Assembly (NCBI GenBank): GCA_013360215.1
Contig: JABWCP010000008.1
Span: 1-64,000, forward strand
Direction of reading: 5' to 3'
Length of the DNA stretch: 64,000 nt
From: a bacterium
Lineage (GTDB): Bacteria > CLD3 > SB21
The notes under the pieces are model-generated. The model worked only from the letters and a program-made list of their open reading frames with translations, did not search any database and had not been told where the DNA came from. Position 1 is the stretch's first letter; each line of letters begins with the position of its first letter. The translations under genes and the position numbers were made by a program. This document shows, piece by piece, positions 1-7,405 of this stretch.

Positions 1-320
1 GTTATTCGTATTGTCTCACCCGCGTACGCGGGTGTCTATGTGACCACAGGTTTAGCATTGTGGTTAACGAATTTATTTCTTCTCCGTAGGTTCCCGCTTT
101 CGCGGGAACGACACGCTTTCGCGGGAACGACACGCTTTCGCGGGAACGACATGCTTGCACGGGCGTGGCCGCGTGAAGTTATTCGTATTGTCTCACCCGC
201 GTACGCGGGTGTCTAAGTGACCACAGGTTTAGCATTGTGGTTAACGAATTTATTTCTTCTCCGTGGGTTCCCGCTTTCGTGGGAACGACATGCTTTCGCG
301 GGAACGACATGCTTGCGCCG
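1..320. repeat. Two-copy direct repeat built of palindromes, no gene
   Basis: A unit of about 177 bp starting at 1 is repeated from 178, with the second copy slightly shortened. Each unit contains the perfect palindrome CACCCGCGTACGCGGGTG (at about 18-35 and 195-212) and then a run of 19-bp units ending in CGCGGGAACGACA, three in the first copy. The hairpin TTCCCGCTTTCGCGGGAA has a 7-bp stem and a 4-nt loop. This is a REP-like intergenic repeat; its translations on either strand (GSRFRGND, PTKAGTHG) are typical products of such repeats and not real proteins. From 321 to 525 I see no gene. Confidence 0.8.
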
Positions 321-525
321 GAATAGTAACCTTTCAAGGAAACGGTAAGACAATGGTGTGTGTTTTGCCTTACCCGCACTGTCATTCGCGCAGAAATGGA
401 AAAAGTATGCATAAAAAATTTTGTAAGTCCAGTTTGATCTACAAATTTCAGTAATCGGGATCGAACCATATATCTACAGATCAAACAAACGTAAAATCAG
501 AGATGCTTAATATATGAAAAACTGA

Positions 526-921
526 TCAATGCAGAACGCGGCTCTCGATCATAATACACGCATTGGCTAAATAATTGAATCGCCGGGTTTCAAGAAAGTT
601 CAGCACTTCGTCGTTTTCCGAACCGGGTTGCAGCCATACATTGGTATGTCCGAGTTCCAGGCACTCTTGTAGGATATTTAAAGTCACCGAAGGAGGGACG
701 ACAAAATTGATGATCGTCGGTTTTACGGGTAATGCCGCGAGATTGGCATAGGCTTTATCCCCCTCGACTTCGGTGGCTGAGGGATTAACAGGAAAAATCG
801 TATACCCTTTACGCCGAAGATCGCGATAAATCGTATTGCCGTATTTATTGGGATTATTATTGGCCCCCACGACGGCGATCGTCACCTGCGGTTCGCGCAG
901 CAGATCAAGGATATCTTTCAT
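526..921 (-). CDS. CoA-binding domain protein (YccU/CoA_binding_2 type)
   Basis: A single Rossmann-like CoA-binding domain covers nearly all 131 residues. The N-terminal strand and turn IAVVGANNNPNKYGN (residues about 15-29) matches the nucleotide-binding start of the family, followed by GYTIFPVNP and the late VWLQPGSENDEV segment. Relatives in many bacteria bind CoA or a related nucleotide, but their physiological role is not established. It lies 3 bp downstream of the membrane-anchored gene that ends at 925, so the two are probably co-transcribed. Family assignment is firm; function is open. Confidence 0.88.
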   Translation of the reverse strand: MKDILDLLREPQVTIAVVGANNNPNKYGNTIYRDLRRKGYTIFPVNPSATEVEGDKAYANLAALPVKPTIINFVVPPSVTLNILQECLELGHTNVWLQPGSENDEVLNFLETRRFNYLANACIMIESRVLH

Positions 922-924
922 CGG

Positions 925-1548
925 TCACTCCATTTCTTTTTTCAAAAGATGGTCCGTGGATTTTACGGCACCTTGCATGATGGCCATATCCAGGATCTGC
1001 AATAAGTGTCGCAATTCTTTCATATCATCCAAGTACCACTGCATCCCCGGTTTTAATCGTCCGGAGCGATCATAAAAATCATCATTTGTATACGACGGGC
1101 CGTGAAACCACCGGCGGCATTCGTTTTGAAAAACATCCGATTTTTTTTCGATCAACGTGATCAGATTGGAACCCTGACTGATACTCACGATATGCTCGCG
1201 TTCGATATTTTCCAAATAGTCCGAATTGAACGCCGCACGAACTACCAGCATCGTGGAAGTAAAATCAATCGTAGGGTGAAATTTTAATTCCGGTTTTTTT
1301 CCGGCGGCCATGGCCGATTCATAAAACACAATCAACGAATCCAAAACTTGCATGCGCGGGATAACCATTTGCCGATCCATGCGCACCAGATCTTCGCGAA
1401 ACGTCTGCAGAAATGCGATCCGTGCCCGTTTGGCGCGTTGCTGATCCTGAAAATCCGATACGACAAAAGCACCATACACACCGGCAAATACGATGAGGAG
1501 TTCAAAAATTAATCGGCCTACGAAATGTTCTTTTTTTTCTTCAGACAT
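925..1548 (-). CDS. Membrane-anchored hypothetical protein
   Basis: A 207-residue protein with a charged N-terminus and one hydrophobic segment (about residues 11-31, LIFELLIVFAGVYGAFVVSD), followed by a soluble helical domain rich in charged residues. This layout suggests a signal-anchored protein with its bulk on one side of the membrane. I do not recognise catalytic motifs. It resembles in layout small single-TM proteins of unknown function common in Bacteroidota (DUF6090-like), but this is only a resemblance. It is upstream of the CoA-binding gene in what looks like a two-gene operon. Confidence 0.7.
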   Translation of the reverse strand: MSEEKKEHFVGRLIFELLIVFAGVYGAFVVSDFQDQQRAKRARIAFLQTFREDLVRMDRQMVIPRMQVLDSLIVFYESAMAAGKKPELKFHPTIDFTSTMLVVRAAFNSDYLENIEREHIVSISQGSNLITLIEKKSDVFQNECRRWFHGPSYTNDDFYDRSGRLKPGMQWYLDDMKELRHLLQILDMAIMQGAVKSTDHLLKKEME

Positions 1549-1632
1549 GCACAGCTCCCGATTTTGTCGTCAATCTAATGGCCTACGTAACAAATTACAA
1601 ACACAAAACGGGCGTCCAATGATTCGATGCAA

Positions 1633-1981
1633 TATACCCATGTCAATTCAATTAAAAAGACTTTGATAATTTTTACGCCTTGGCGCTTTAGCAAGTACCT
1701 ATTCCCTCTCGCAAAGCCGCAAAGAGAAATGAAAAAGTCTTTTGAGATAATTTTTTATAGATCGCCTATTTGTCAACGAACCATTCACCGGTCGCTATAC
1801 CCATGCCAATTCAATTAAAAAAACTTTGATAATTTTTACGCCTTGGCGCTTTAGCGAGCACCTATTCGCTCGCGCAAAGCCGCAAAGAGAAATGAAAAAG
1901 TCTTTTGAGATAATTTTTTTTAGGGATCGCCTATTTGTCAACGAACCATTCACCGGTCGCTATACCCATGCCAATTCAATT
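1633..1981. repeat. About 164-bp tandem repeat, 2.1 copies
   Basis: Units start at 1633 (TATACCCATG), 1796 and 1961 (partial). Each full unit contains a hairpin made of an arm such as CTTGGCGCTTTAGCAAG (1679-1695) and a facing arm CTCGCAAAGCCGCAAAG (1708-1724). These arms are the same family as the dispersed element at 37.2, 43.4, 45.5 and 62.0-62.7 kb. The two units differ at several positions. Short ORFs here are repeat translations. The intergenic stretch 1549-2345 otherwise holds only the regulatory sites upstream of the adaptor gene. Confidence 0.85.
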
Positions 1982-2179
1982 ACAAAATCGTTATTCCTAT
2001 CCCGGGATGTTTATCGCGCTTCACGTTTTAATTGTGATACCTCGTCTCGGTACAGCAACGCTACTCGATGAGTAATTAATCCTCCATGTGATTAATAGAT
2101 GCTGTGGTTGTTGGATCATTCTATCCATTCTTCACTTTCTCAAAATTCCTACGATGTATTTATTTGAACCATTTATTGA

Positions 2180-2197
2180 GTGTACGGATTCGTACAC
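2180..2197. promoter_or_regulatory. Palindromic operator, candidate enhancer (UAS)
   Basis: GTGTACGGATTCGTACAC is a perfect 7-bp inverted repeat around a 4-nt centre. It lies roughly 80-90 bp upstream of the candidate sigma-54 -24/-12 element and has the size and distance expected of a site for an NtrC-type enhancer-binding protein. No such regulator gene is present in this window. Confidence 0.5.
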
Positions 2198-2269
2198 CCC
2201 TGCACGCATGCGAACGATTTTCGTGCTTATTTATAAAATGAAAATTATTAAAAACAACTATTTAACCAT

Positions 2270-2285
2270 TGGCACAAGAATTGAC
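2270..2285 (+). promoter_or_regulatory. Candidate sigma-54 (-24/-12) promoter for the efflux locus
   Basis: TGGCAC, five bases, then TTGAC matches the sigma-54 consensus TGGCAC-N5-TTGC in both spacing and bases except for A in place of C in the -12 GC. It would start transcription near 2297, about 50 nt before the adaptor start codon. It is the only good -24/-12 match I found in a non-coding position in front of this long plus-strand locus. Confidence 0.55.
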
Positions 2286-2345
2286 AATAAATAGTATTGA
2301 GTTAGGTTTATCAATTATCAACCGCATTGAAACACGACAGGTAAC

Positions 2346-3599
2346 ATGGACCGGAAAATCGAAAAAAAGACATGGACTCCCAAACGCATTGCGATCATCG
2401 GCGGTGGCGCATTGTTTGTTTTTTTCATCGCGTATCAATTTCTCTTCGGAGACAATTCCACGAAGCTCAATGTCAAATCCGACAAAATCACCATCGCCAA
2501 AGTGACGAAAGGCCCGTTTCAGGAATTCATACCTGTAACCGGCAACGTCATGCCGATCAAAACGATTTACCTCGACGCGATGGAAGGCGGACGTGTGGAC
2601 AAACTTTTCGTCGAAGAAGGCGCGATGCTCAAACAAGGCGAAGAGATTCTCAAACTGACGAACACCAATTTGCAAATGGATGTCATGTTTCGCGAAGCGC
2701 AGTTATTTGAACAGATCAACAACCTGCGCAATACGCGGTTATCTTACGAACAAACCCGTTTGCGCAACAAAAGCGACCTGATCAATCTGGATTATGAAAT
2801 TCAGAAACTCAAACGCACGTACGATATTCAGAAAGGCCTGCAATCGCAGAATCTGACCACGCCGCAAGAATTTGAAACCGCACGGGACGAATACGACTAC
2901 GCCGCCAAGCGGCGCGATCTGCTATTGGAAACCATGCGCCAGGATTCGATCTTGCGCGCCGTGCAGATGCAATCGCTGGAAGCCAGTATCGAGCACATGG
3001 GAACCAACCTCAATACCATCAAAGAGAACCTCGCCAATCTTACCATCCGCGCGCCTATCGCAGGGCAACTCACGTCACGCAACGCGGAACTTGGTGAATC
3101 CAAACGCTCCGGCGATCGCCTCGGGCAAATCGACGTGCTGGACGGCTTTAAAGTGCGTGCCGGCATTGACGAACACTACATCGCACGAATTCAGATCGGG
3201 CAGACCGGCGAATTTGATCTCGCCGGAAAAACGTACAATCTCGTGATCAAAAAAGTTTATCCGGAAGTTCAGAACGGACGTTTTGAAGTGGATATGGAAT
3301 TTCAAGGCGACACACCTAAGGACATTCGTCGCGGCCAAAGTTTGCAGATCCGTCTGGAATTGGGCGATTTGCAGGAGGCCGTACTTGTACCCCGCGGCGG
3401 ATTTTATCAAAAAACCGGCGGGCAGTGGATTTTTGTCGTAGATCCGTCCGGCGACTTTGCCGTAAAACGGAATATTCGCCTCGGGCGCCAAAACCCGCAG
3501 GTTTTTGAAGTCATGGACGGAATCTTCCCCGGCGAACAAGTCATCACATCCAGCTACGACAGTTACGGTGATGTGGACAAACTCATGCTGAATAAGTAG
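2346..3599 (+). CDS. Periplasmic adaptor of an ABC exporter (HlyD/MacA-like)
   Basis: A 417-residue membrane fusion protein. It has one N-terminal TM helix (about 13-33), a first half lipoyl-like domain (about 58-107, GGRVDKLFVEEGAMLKQGEE), a coiled-coil hairpin (about 110-220, heptad-rich with LRNTRLSYEQTRLRNKSDL), the second lipoyl half (IRAPIAGQLTSRNAELGE, about 230-247), a beta-barrel and a membrane-proximal domain. Family members bridge an inner-membrane MacB-type permease to an outer-membrane channel. No outer-membrane (TolC-like) gene is visible nearby. It is the first gene after the sigma-54-like promoter and the only adaptor for the twelve permeases that follow. Confidence 0.9.
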   Translation: MDRKIEKKTWTPKRIAIIGGGALFVFFIAYQFLFGDNSTKLNVKSDKITIAKVTKGPFQEFIPVTGNVMPIKTIYLDAMEGGRVDKLFVEEGAMLKQGEEILKLTNTNLQMDVMFREAQLFEQINNLRNTRLSYEQTRLRNKSDLINLDYEIQKLKRTYDIQKGLQSQNLTTPQEFETARDEYDYAAKRRDLLLETMRQDSILRAVQMQSLEASIEHMGTNLNTIKENLANLTIRAPIAGQLTSRNAELGESKRSGDRLGQIDVLDGFKVRAGIDEHYIARIQIGQTGEFDLAGKTYNLVIKKVYPEVQNGRFEVDMEFQGDTPKDIRRGQSLQIRLELGDLQEAVLVPRGGFYQKTGGQWIFVVDPSGDFAVKRNIRLGRQNPQVFEVMDGIFPGEQVITSSYDSYGDVDKLMLNK

Positions 3600-3654
3600 C
3601 AGACGGTAGACGGCAGACGGGAAACGGGACACGGGAAACGGCAGACGGAAAGCG
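3600..3654. repeat. 7-bp-periodic repeat tract (short array)
   Basis: About seven heptamers of the type AGACGGC/AAACGGG run directly from the stop codon of the adaptor gene. The same heptamer family forms the larger tract at 4788-4919, so the two tracts bracket the S23 gene and ATPase 1. Confidence 0.85.
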
Positions 3655-3677
3655 ATAATAAATTAGGAGATTTTGTA

Positions 3678-4070
3678 ATGAATGAGAACGGTATGCTGAA
3701 TTTGGGTCATAAAAATTTAGATGTATGGAAACTGAGTATCGAATTGGTAACTAAAATTTACGCCATAACAGAAAATTTTCCAAAAACAGAGATGTATGGT
3801 ATCACCAATCAACTTCGGCGAGCGGCGGTGTCGGTTTCATCAAATATCGCCGAAGGCGCTGCACGACGATCTCAACTCGAACGACGTCGCTACTATGAGA
3901 TTGCGCGTTCTTCTTTAGTAGAAATTGATACGCAATTAGAAATTGCGTTACGCCTGAAGTTTTGCATCAGAGAAAATTTGCATTCTATCTCTGATCTACT
4001 AAACCATGTATTTGCCAGTCTTTCTAAATTAGTAAAAAGCACTATCCATAAAACATTAACGAAAAATTAA
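3678..4070 (+). CDS. Four-helix-bundle protein (S23, 23S rRNA intervening-sequence family)
   Basis: A 130-residue protein with the hallmarks of the four-helix-bundle/S23 family (TIGR02436): NLDVWKLSIELV near the start, FPKTEMYGITNQLRRAAVSV (about 36-55) and the SSNIAEGAARRS turn, then YEIARSSLVEIDTQLEIA. Family members were first found inside intervening sequences of 23S rRNA genes, but many, like this one, stand alone. Function is unknown; a nucleic-acid-related role is often supposed. AGGAGA (about 3665-3670) precedes the start. It interrupts the adaptor-ATPase gene pair and has 7-bp repeats on its left, which suggests it arrived as a separate insertion. Confidence 0.88.
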   Translation: MNENGMLNLGHKNLDVWKLSIELVTKIYAITENFPKTEMYGITNQLRRAAVSVSSNIAEGAARRSQLERRRYYEIARSSLVEIDTQLEIALRLKFCIRENLHSISDLLNHVFASLSKLVKSTIHKTLTKN

Positions 4071-4097
4071 TCCATATCACTTTTAGGAGATGCCTGT

Positions 4098-4787
4098 ATG
4101 ATCAAAGCCAAGAATCTAAACAAGATGTACACCACGGACGAAGTGGAAACAACCGCACTGAATAACGTCAACTTTGAAATCAACGACAGCGAGTTCGTCG
4201 CAATCATGGGACCATCCGGTTGCGGTAAATCCACGCTGCTCAATATCATCGGCTTACTCGACAATCCGACCAGCGGTGAATATCATTTTGTCGGGCATGA
4301 GGTATCACGCTACTCCGAGCGCCAACGTTCCAATCTGCGCAAAGCCAATATCGGTTTTGTGTTTCAGAGTTTTAACCTCATCGACGAACTGACGGTGTAT
4401 GAAAATGTCGAGTTGCCGCTTTTGTATCTCGGTATGACGGCATCGGATCGTAAAAAACGCGTCGAAGAAACCCTGGAACATATGCAAATCATGCACCGCC
4501 GCAATCACTTTCCGCAACAACTTTCCGGCGGTCAGCAGCAGCGTGTGGCCGTGTCGCGCGCCGTCGTCGCCAAACCCAAACTGATCCTCGCCGACGAACC
4601 TACGGGTAACCTTGATTCCGCGCACGGTGAAGAAGTGATGCGCCTGCTGACCGACCTCAACAAAGCCGGCACCACCATCATCATGGTAACGCACTCCCCG
4701 TCGCATGCCGAATATGCGCACCGCATCATTCACCTCTTCGACGGTCACATCGTGACGGAGAACATGAAAGAAGCGGCTAAGATATAA
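4098..4787 (+). CDS. ABC transporter ATPase 1 (LolD/MacB-type)
   Basis: A 229-residue nucleotide-binding subunit. Walker A is GPSGCGKST (about residues 38-46), the Q-loop lies in IGFVFQSFNLIDELTVYENV, the signature is LSGGQQQRVAVSRA (about 139-152), Walker B is LILADEPTGNLDS, and the H-loop is VTHSP. All catalytic elements are intact. The insertion pattern and sequence place it with LolD/MacB/FtsE-type ATPases that drive FtsX-fold permeases. AGGAG (about 4086-4090) precedes the start codon. It probably powers several of the following permeases, which lack their own NBD domains. Confidence 0.93.
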   Translation: MIKAKNLNKMYTTDEVETTALNNVNFEINDSEFVAIMGPSGCGKSTLLNIIGLLDNPTSGEYHFVGHEVSRYSERQRSNLRKANIGFVFQSFNLIDELTVYENVELPLLYLGMTASDRKKRVEETLEHMQIMHRRNHFPQQLSGGQQQRVAVSRAVVAKPKLILADEPTGNLDSAHGEEVMRLLTDLNKAGTTIIMVTHSPSHAEYAHRIIHLFDGHIVTENMKEAAKI

Positions 4788-4919
4788 CAGATGGCAAATG
4801 GCAAATGGCAGACGGGAAACGGCAAATGGCAAACGGCAAACGGCAGACGGGAAACGGCAAATGGCAAATGGCAGACGGGAAACGGCAAATGGCAAACGGC
4901 AGACGGGAAACGGGAAACA
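4788..4919. repeat. 7-bp-periodic repeat tract (about 18 heptamers)
   Basis: The tract is built of GGCAAAT, GGCAAAC, GGCAGAC and GGGAAAC units in mixed order. Because 7 is not a multiple of 3, the antisense translation gives a 7-residue periodic pseudo-protein (FAVSRLP/FAICRFP). It separates ATPase 1 from permease 1 without an obvious terminator and resembles the heptameric STRR sequences known from filamentous cyanobacteria. Confidence 0.9.
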
Positions 4920-4953
4920 GTGAAGAAAGAAGTAAAAACATAAGGCGGGGACT

Positions 4954-7326
4954 ATGATCAGGAATTATTTGAAAATCGCGATACGGAATATGCAAAAAAA
5001 TGCTTTGCATACTTTTTTTAACGTATTGGGACTGGCGATGGGTATCGCATGCTGTATCACGGTATATATATTCGTGGATACGATGCTCAATATGGATACC
5101 GCGCATCGCGAGGCCGAACGTATATTCACGATCAATCACGTTCGCCTGATCAATAACCGCGAAGAATTCTGGGGTTTGTCCAAAGGACCGCTTGGCCCGG
5201 CTATTAAAAACGACTTTCCGGAAGTCACTGATTTTATCCGTCTGGATGACAATAATGCCGTGGTCAAGCGCGGCGATCTTATCTTTAACGAAGATATTCG
5301 TTTTGCCGACGCCAATTTCTTTTCCATGTTCACCTTTTCATTGGCTTCCGGTGTCGGCAGCGATCTGACTCAGAAAAACGCCATTTTTTTGAGCGAAGAA
5401 AAAGCGCTGAAATATTTTGGCGATCAAAATCCTGTCGGTCAAACGTTGACTTTGATTTTTGAAGGCGAAAAACGTTTGGAGTTTGTCGTCAAAGGTGTGG
5501 CCAAAAAATTTCCCCGCAACACCAGTTTCGCATTCAACTTTCTCGTCAATTACGAAAACATCAAAGATATTTACCCCCAAGCGGATCGCTGGACTTACAA
5601 CGTCAGCGCTACATTTATCAAGCTGCATCGTCCGGAAGATGCGTTCAAAGTAGAACAGGGGCTTTCCCGATATTTGGCGCTTCAAAATGAAAGCAATCCC
5701 AATCAGCCCGCGCAGCGTTTTTATCTCGACAATCTGCTCACGATGTCTAAAAATTCGTGGCAGGTACGCGGTGATATTTCCGGCGGTACCAATCCGCACG
5801 GCATTTACACACTGACTTTCATCGCCGCACTGGTCATGCTGATGGCCTGCTTTAACTATATCAATATAGCCGTGGCCTCGGCGGCACGTCGTTTTAAAGA
5901 AATCGGAATTCGCAAAGTCGTCGGCGGAACCCGCGGGCAACTCGTCAAACAATTTCTGACAGAAAATTTTATTACCACGCTGACGGCTTTAGGTTTAGGT
6001 ATCGTGTTTGCAGAAACTCTTACCATACCATTTTTTAATTCCATCATACAAGGCAACACGGTATTAGCGTTTGATATTTCCGCTGATCTGCGCGTTGTTA
6101 TTTTTTTAGCCGTACTGACCTCTTCGATCGGACTTTTAGCAGGGCTGTATCCGTCGTTGTACATGAGTTCGTTCAAACCTGTTAACATTCTCAAAGATGT
6201 TCAAAAAATAGACGGCAACCGTTGGTTGGGTAAAACGCTTCTCGTATTACAATTTTCCATTTCACTTTTTGCGGTCATCGCCGGCATTATTTTTACACAA
6301 AACGCCGAATACATCAAAACTTTGGATTACGGCTACGAAGATGATCAGATCGTCGCTTTGTATTTCAAACAATCCGCGCAGTTTCATCAATTTGAACAAA
6401 AAATACGGCAGGACTCGAGAATTCACGCCATCGCCGGTTCCGCGCATCACGCCGGACGCAATATCATGGGAAATGTCGTTTATGAATCCAACGGTGCGCC
6501 GTCCCAAGCTAACGTCATGCGCGTGGGTTCCGACTACATACAGACTTTGGCTTTGCGCATGAAACAAGGACGCGCTTTTGATCGTGCGATGACGACCGAC
6601 GCTGAAAATAGCGCCATCGTCAATGCGACCTTAGTCAAGGCACAAGGATGGACGGAACCTATAGGACAGCGCCTCAAAATGAACGACAAAGAATTGACTG
6701 TCGTCGGTGTCGTGGAAGATTTTTTTTACCGTTCGTACCACCGCGCCATAGACCCTTGTATCCTGACGATGATACCGGACGACGAATACCGTTTCATGTC
6801 CATCAAAGTAGCGCCGGAACACGTTTTGTCTATTCGTCCGTTATTGGAATCAACATGGCACGAGATTTTGCCGGACGAACCGTTTGACATGATTTATCAA
6901 AATGAAATTTTTCTGGAAGATCTGACGGAGGATGAGCAAGTAAAAAACGTGTTTCTGTATGTCGCCATCATGACCTTAATGATCGCCGCGATGGGGTTAT
7001 TTGCTTTGGTATCGCTATCCATCGCCAAACGGACGAAAGAAATCGGTATTCGCAAAGTACTGGGCGCATCCGTAGCGCACGTGATACACCTTGTCAATCG
7101 GGATTTCTATTGGCTGATCGGTATTGCTTCGGTCATTATTTTTCCGATCGCATTTTTTCTGCTTACCAATCTGCTTAATAGTATTTATGCCGTGCATGTT
7201 GATATCACGGCATTACCCTTCATACTCAGCGTATTGATATTCGGTCTGGTGGCAGCCATCACAATCGGCATGCGGGTATATGGCGTCGCGAAGGAAAACC
7301 CCGTACATGCTTTGAAGTATGAATAA
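4954..7326 (+). CDS. ABC permease 1 of the array (fused MacB/FtsX, subfamily A)
   Basis: A 790-residue fused permease. The shared architecture is TM1 (about 20-42), a periplasmic MacB-type core domain, an FtsX domain with three TMs (about 285-405), a further TM (about 430-450), a second periplasmic domain, and a second FtsX domain (about 680-790). This makes about eight TMs, equal to two MacB-like halves in one chain. The cytoplasmic coupling motif appears in both halves, FKEIGIRKVVGG and TKEIGIRKVLGAS, and the second periplasmic domain ends in VVGVVEDFFYRS. The chain ends NPVHALKYE. In subfamily it pairs with permease 3. The exported substrate cannot be told from sequence. Confidence 0.9.
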   Translation: MIRNYLKIAIRNMQKNALHTFFNVLGLAMGIACCITVYIFVDTMLNMDTAHREAERIFTINHVRLINNREEFWGLSKGPLGPAIKNDFPEVTDFIRLDDNNAVVKRGDLIFNEDIRFADANFFSMFTFSLASGVGSDLTQKNAIFLSEEKALKYFGDQNPVGQTLTLIFEGEKRLEFVVKGVAKKFPRNTSFAFNFLVNYENIKDIYPQADRWTYNVSATFIKLHRPEDAFKVEQGLSRYLALQNESNPNQPAQRFYLDNLLTMSKNSWQVRGDISGGTNPHGIYTLTFIAALVMLMACFNYINIAVASAARRFKEIGIRKVVGGTRGQLVKQFLTENFITTLTALGLGIVFAETLTIPFFNSIIQGNTVLAFDISADLRVVIFLAVLTSSIGLLAGLYPSLYMSSFKPVNILKDVQKIDGNRWLGKTLLVLQFSISLFAVIAGIIFTQNAEYIKTLDYGYEDDQIVALYFKQSAQFHQFEQKIRQDSRIHAIAGSAHHAGRNIMGNVVYESNGAPSQANVMRVGSDYIQTLALRMKQGRAFDRAMTTDAENSAIVNATLVKAQGWTEPIGQRLKMNDKELTVVGVVEDFFYRSYHRAIDPCILTMIPDDEYRFMSIKVAPEHVLSIRPLLESTWHEILPDEPFDMIYQNEIFLEDLTEDEQVKNVFLYVAIMTLMIAAMGLFALVSLSIAKRTKEIGIRKVLGASVAHVIHLVNRDFYWLIGIASVIIFPIAFFLLTNLLNSIYAVHVDITALPFILSVLIFGLVAAITIGMRVYGVAKENPVHALKYE

Positions 7327-7405
7327 CCGACGGGAAACTACATCGCAACAAGTCATTCTGTTTGACGATGTTTGATTTTAAAAATTTTTATTTCGGAGTA
7401 CACCT

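Noticed and set aside
179-484. Short ORFs in the first 500 bp (GSRFRGND / PTKAGTHG)
   Set aside because: Known-looking translation products of REP-like repeats; no ribosome-binding site and no family.
1627-2294. Three or four small plus-strand ORFs before the adaptor gene
   Set aside because: Two are translations of the 164-bp repeat; the last covers the palindrome and the sigma-54 site and has no support.
4305-5139. Minus-strand ORFs with periodic FAVSRLP/FAICRFP sequence
   Set aside because: They are translations of the 7-bp repeat tract at 4788-4919 and overlap ATPase 1 and permease 1 in antisense.
6849-6866. TGGCAC...TTTGCC as a second sigma-54 promoter
   Set aside because: Inside the coding part of permease 1 and the -24/-12 spacing is one base too long.
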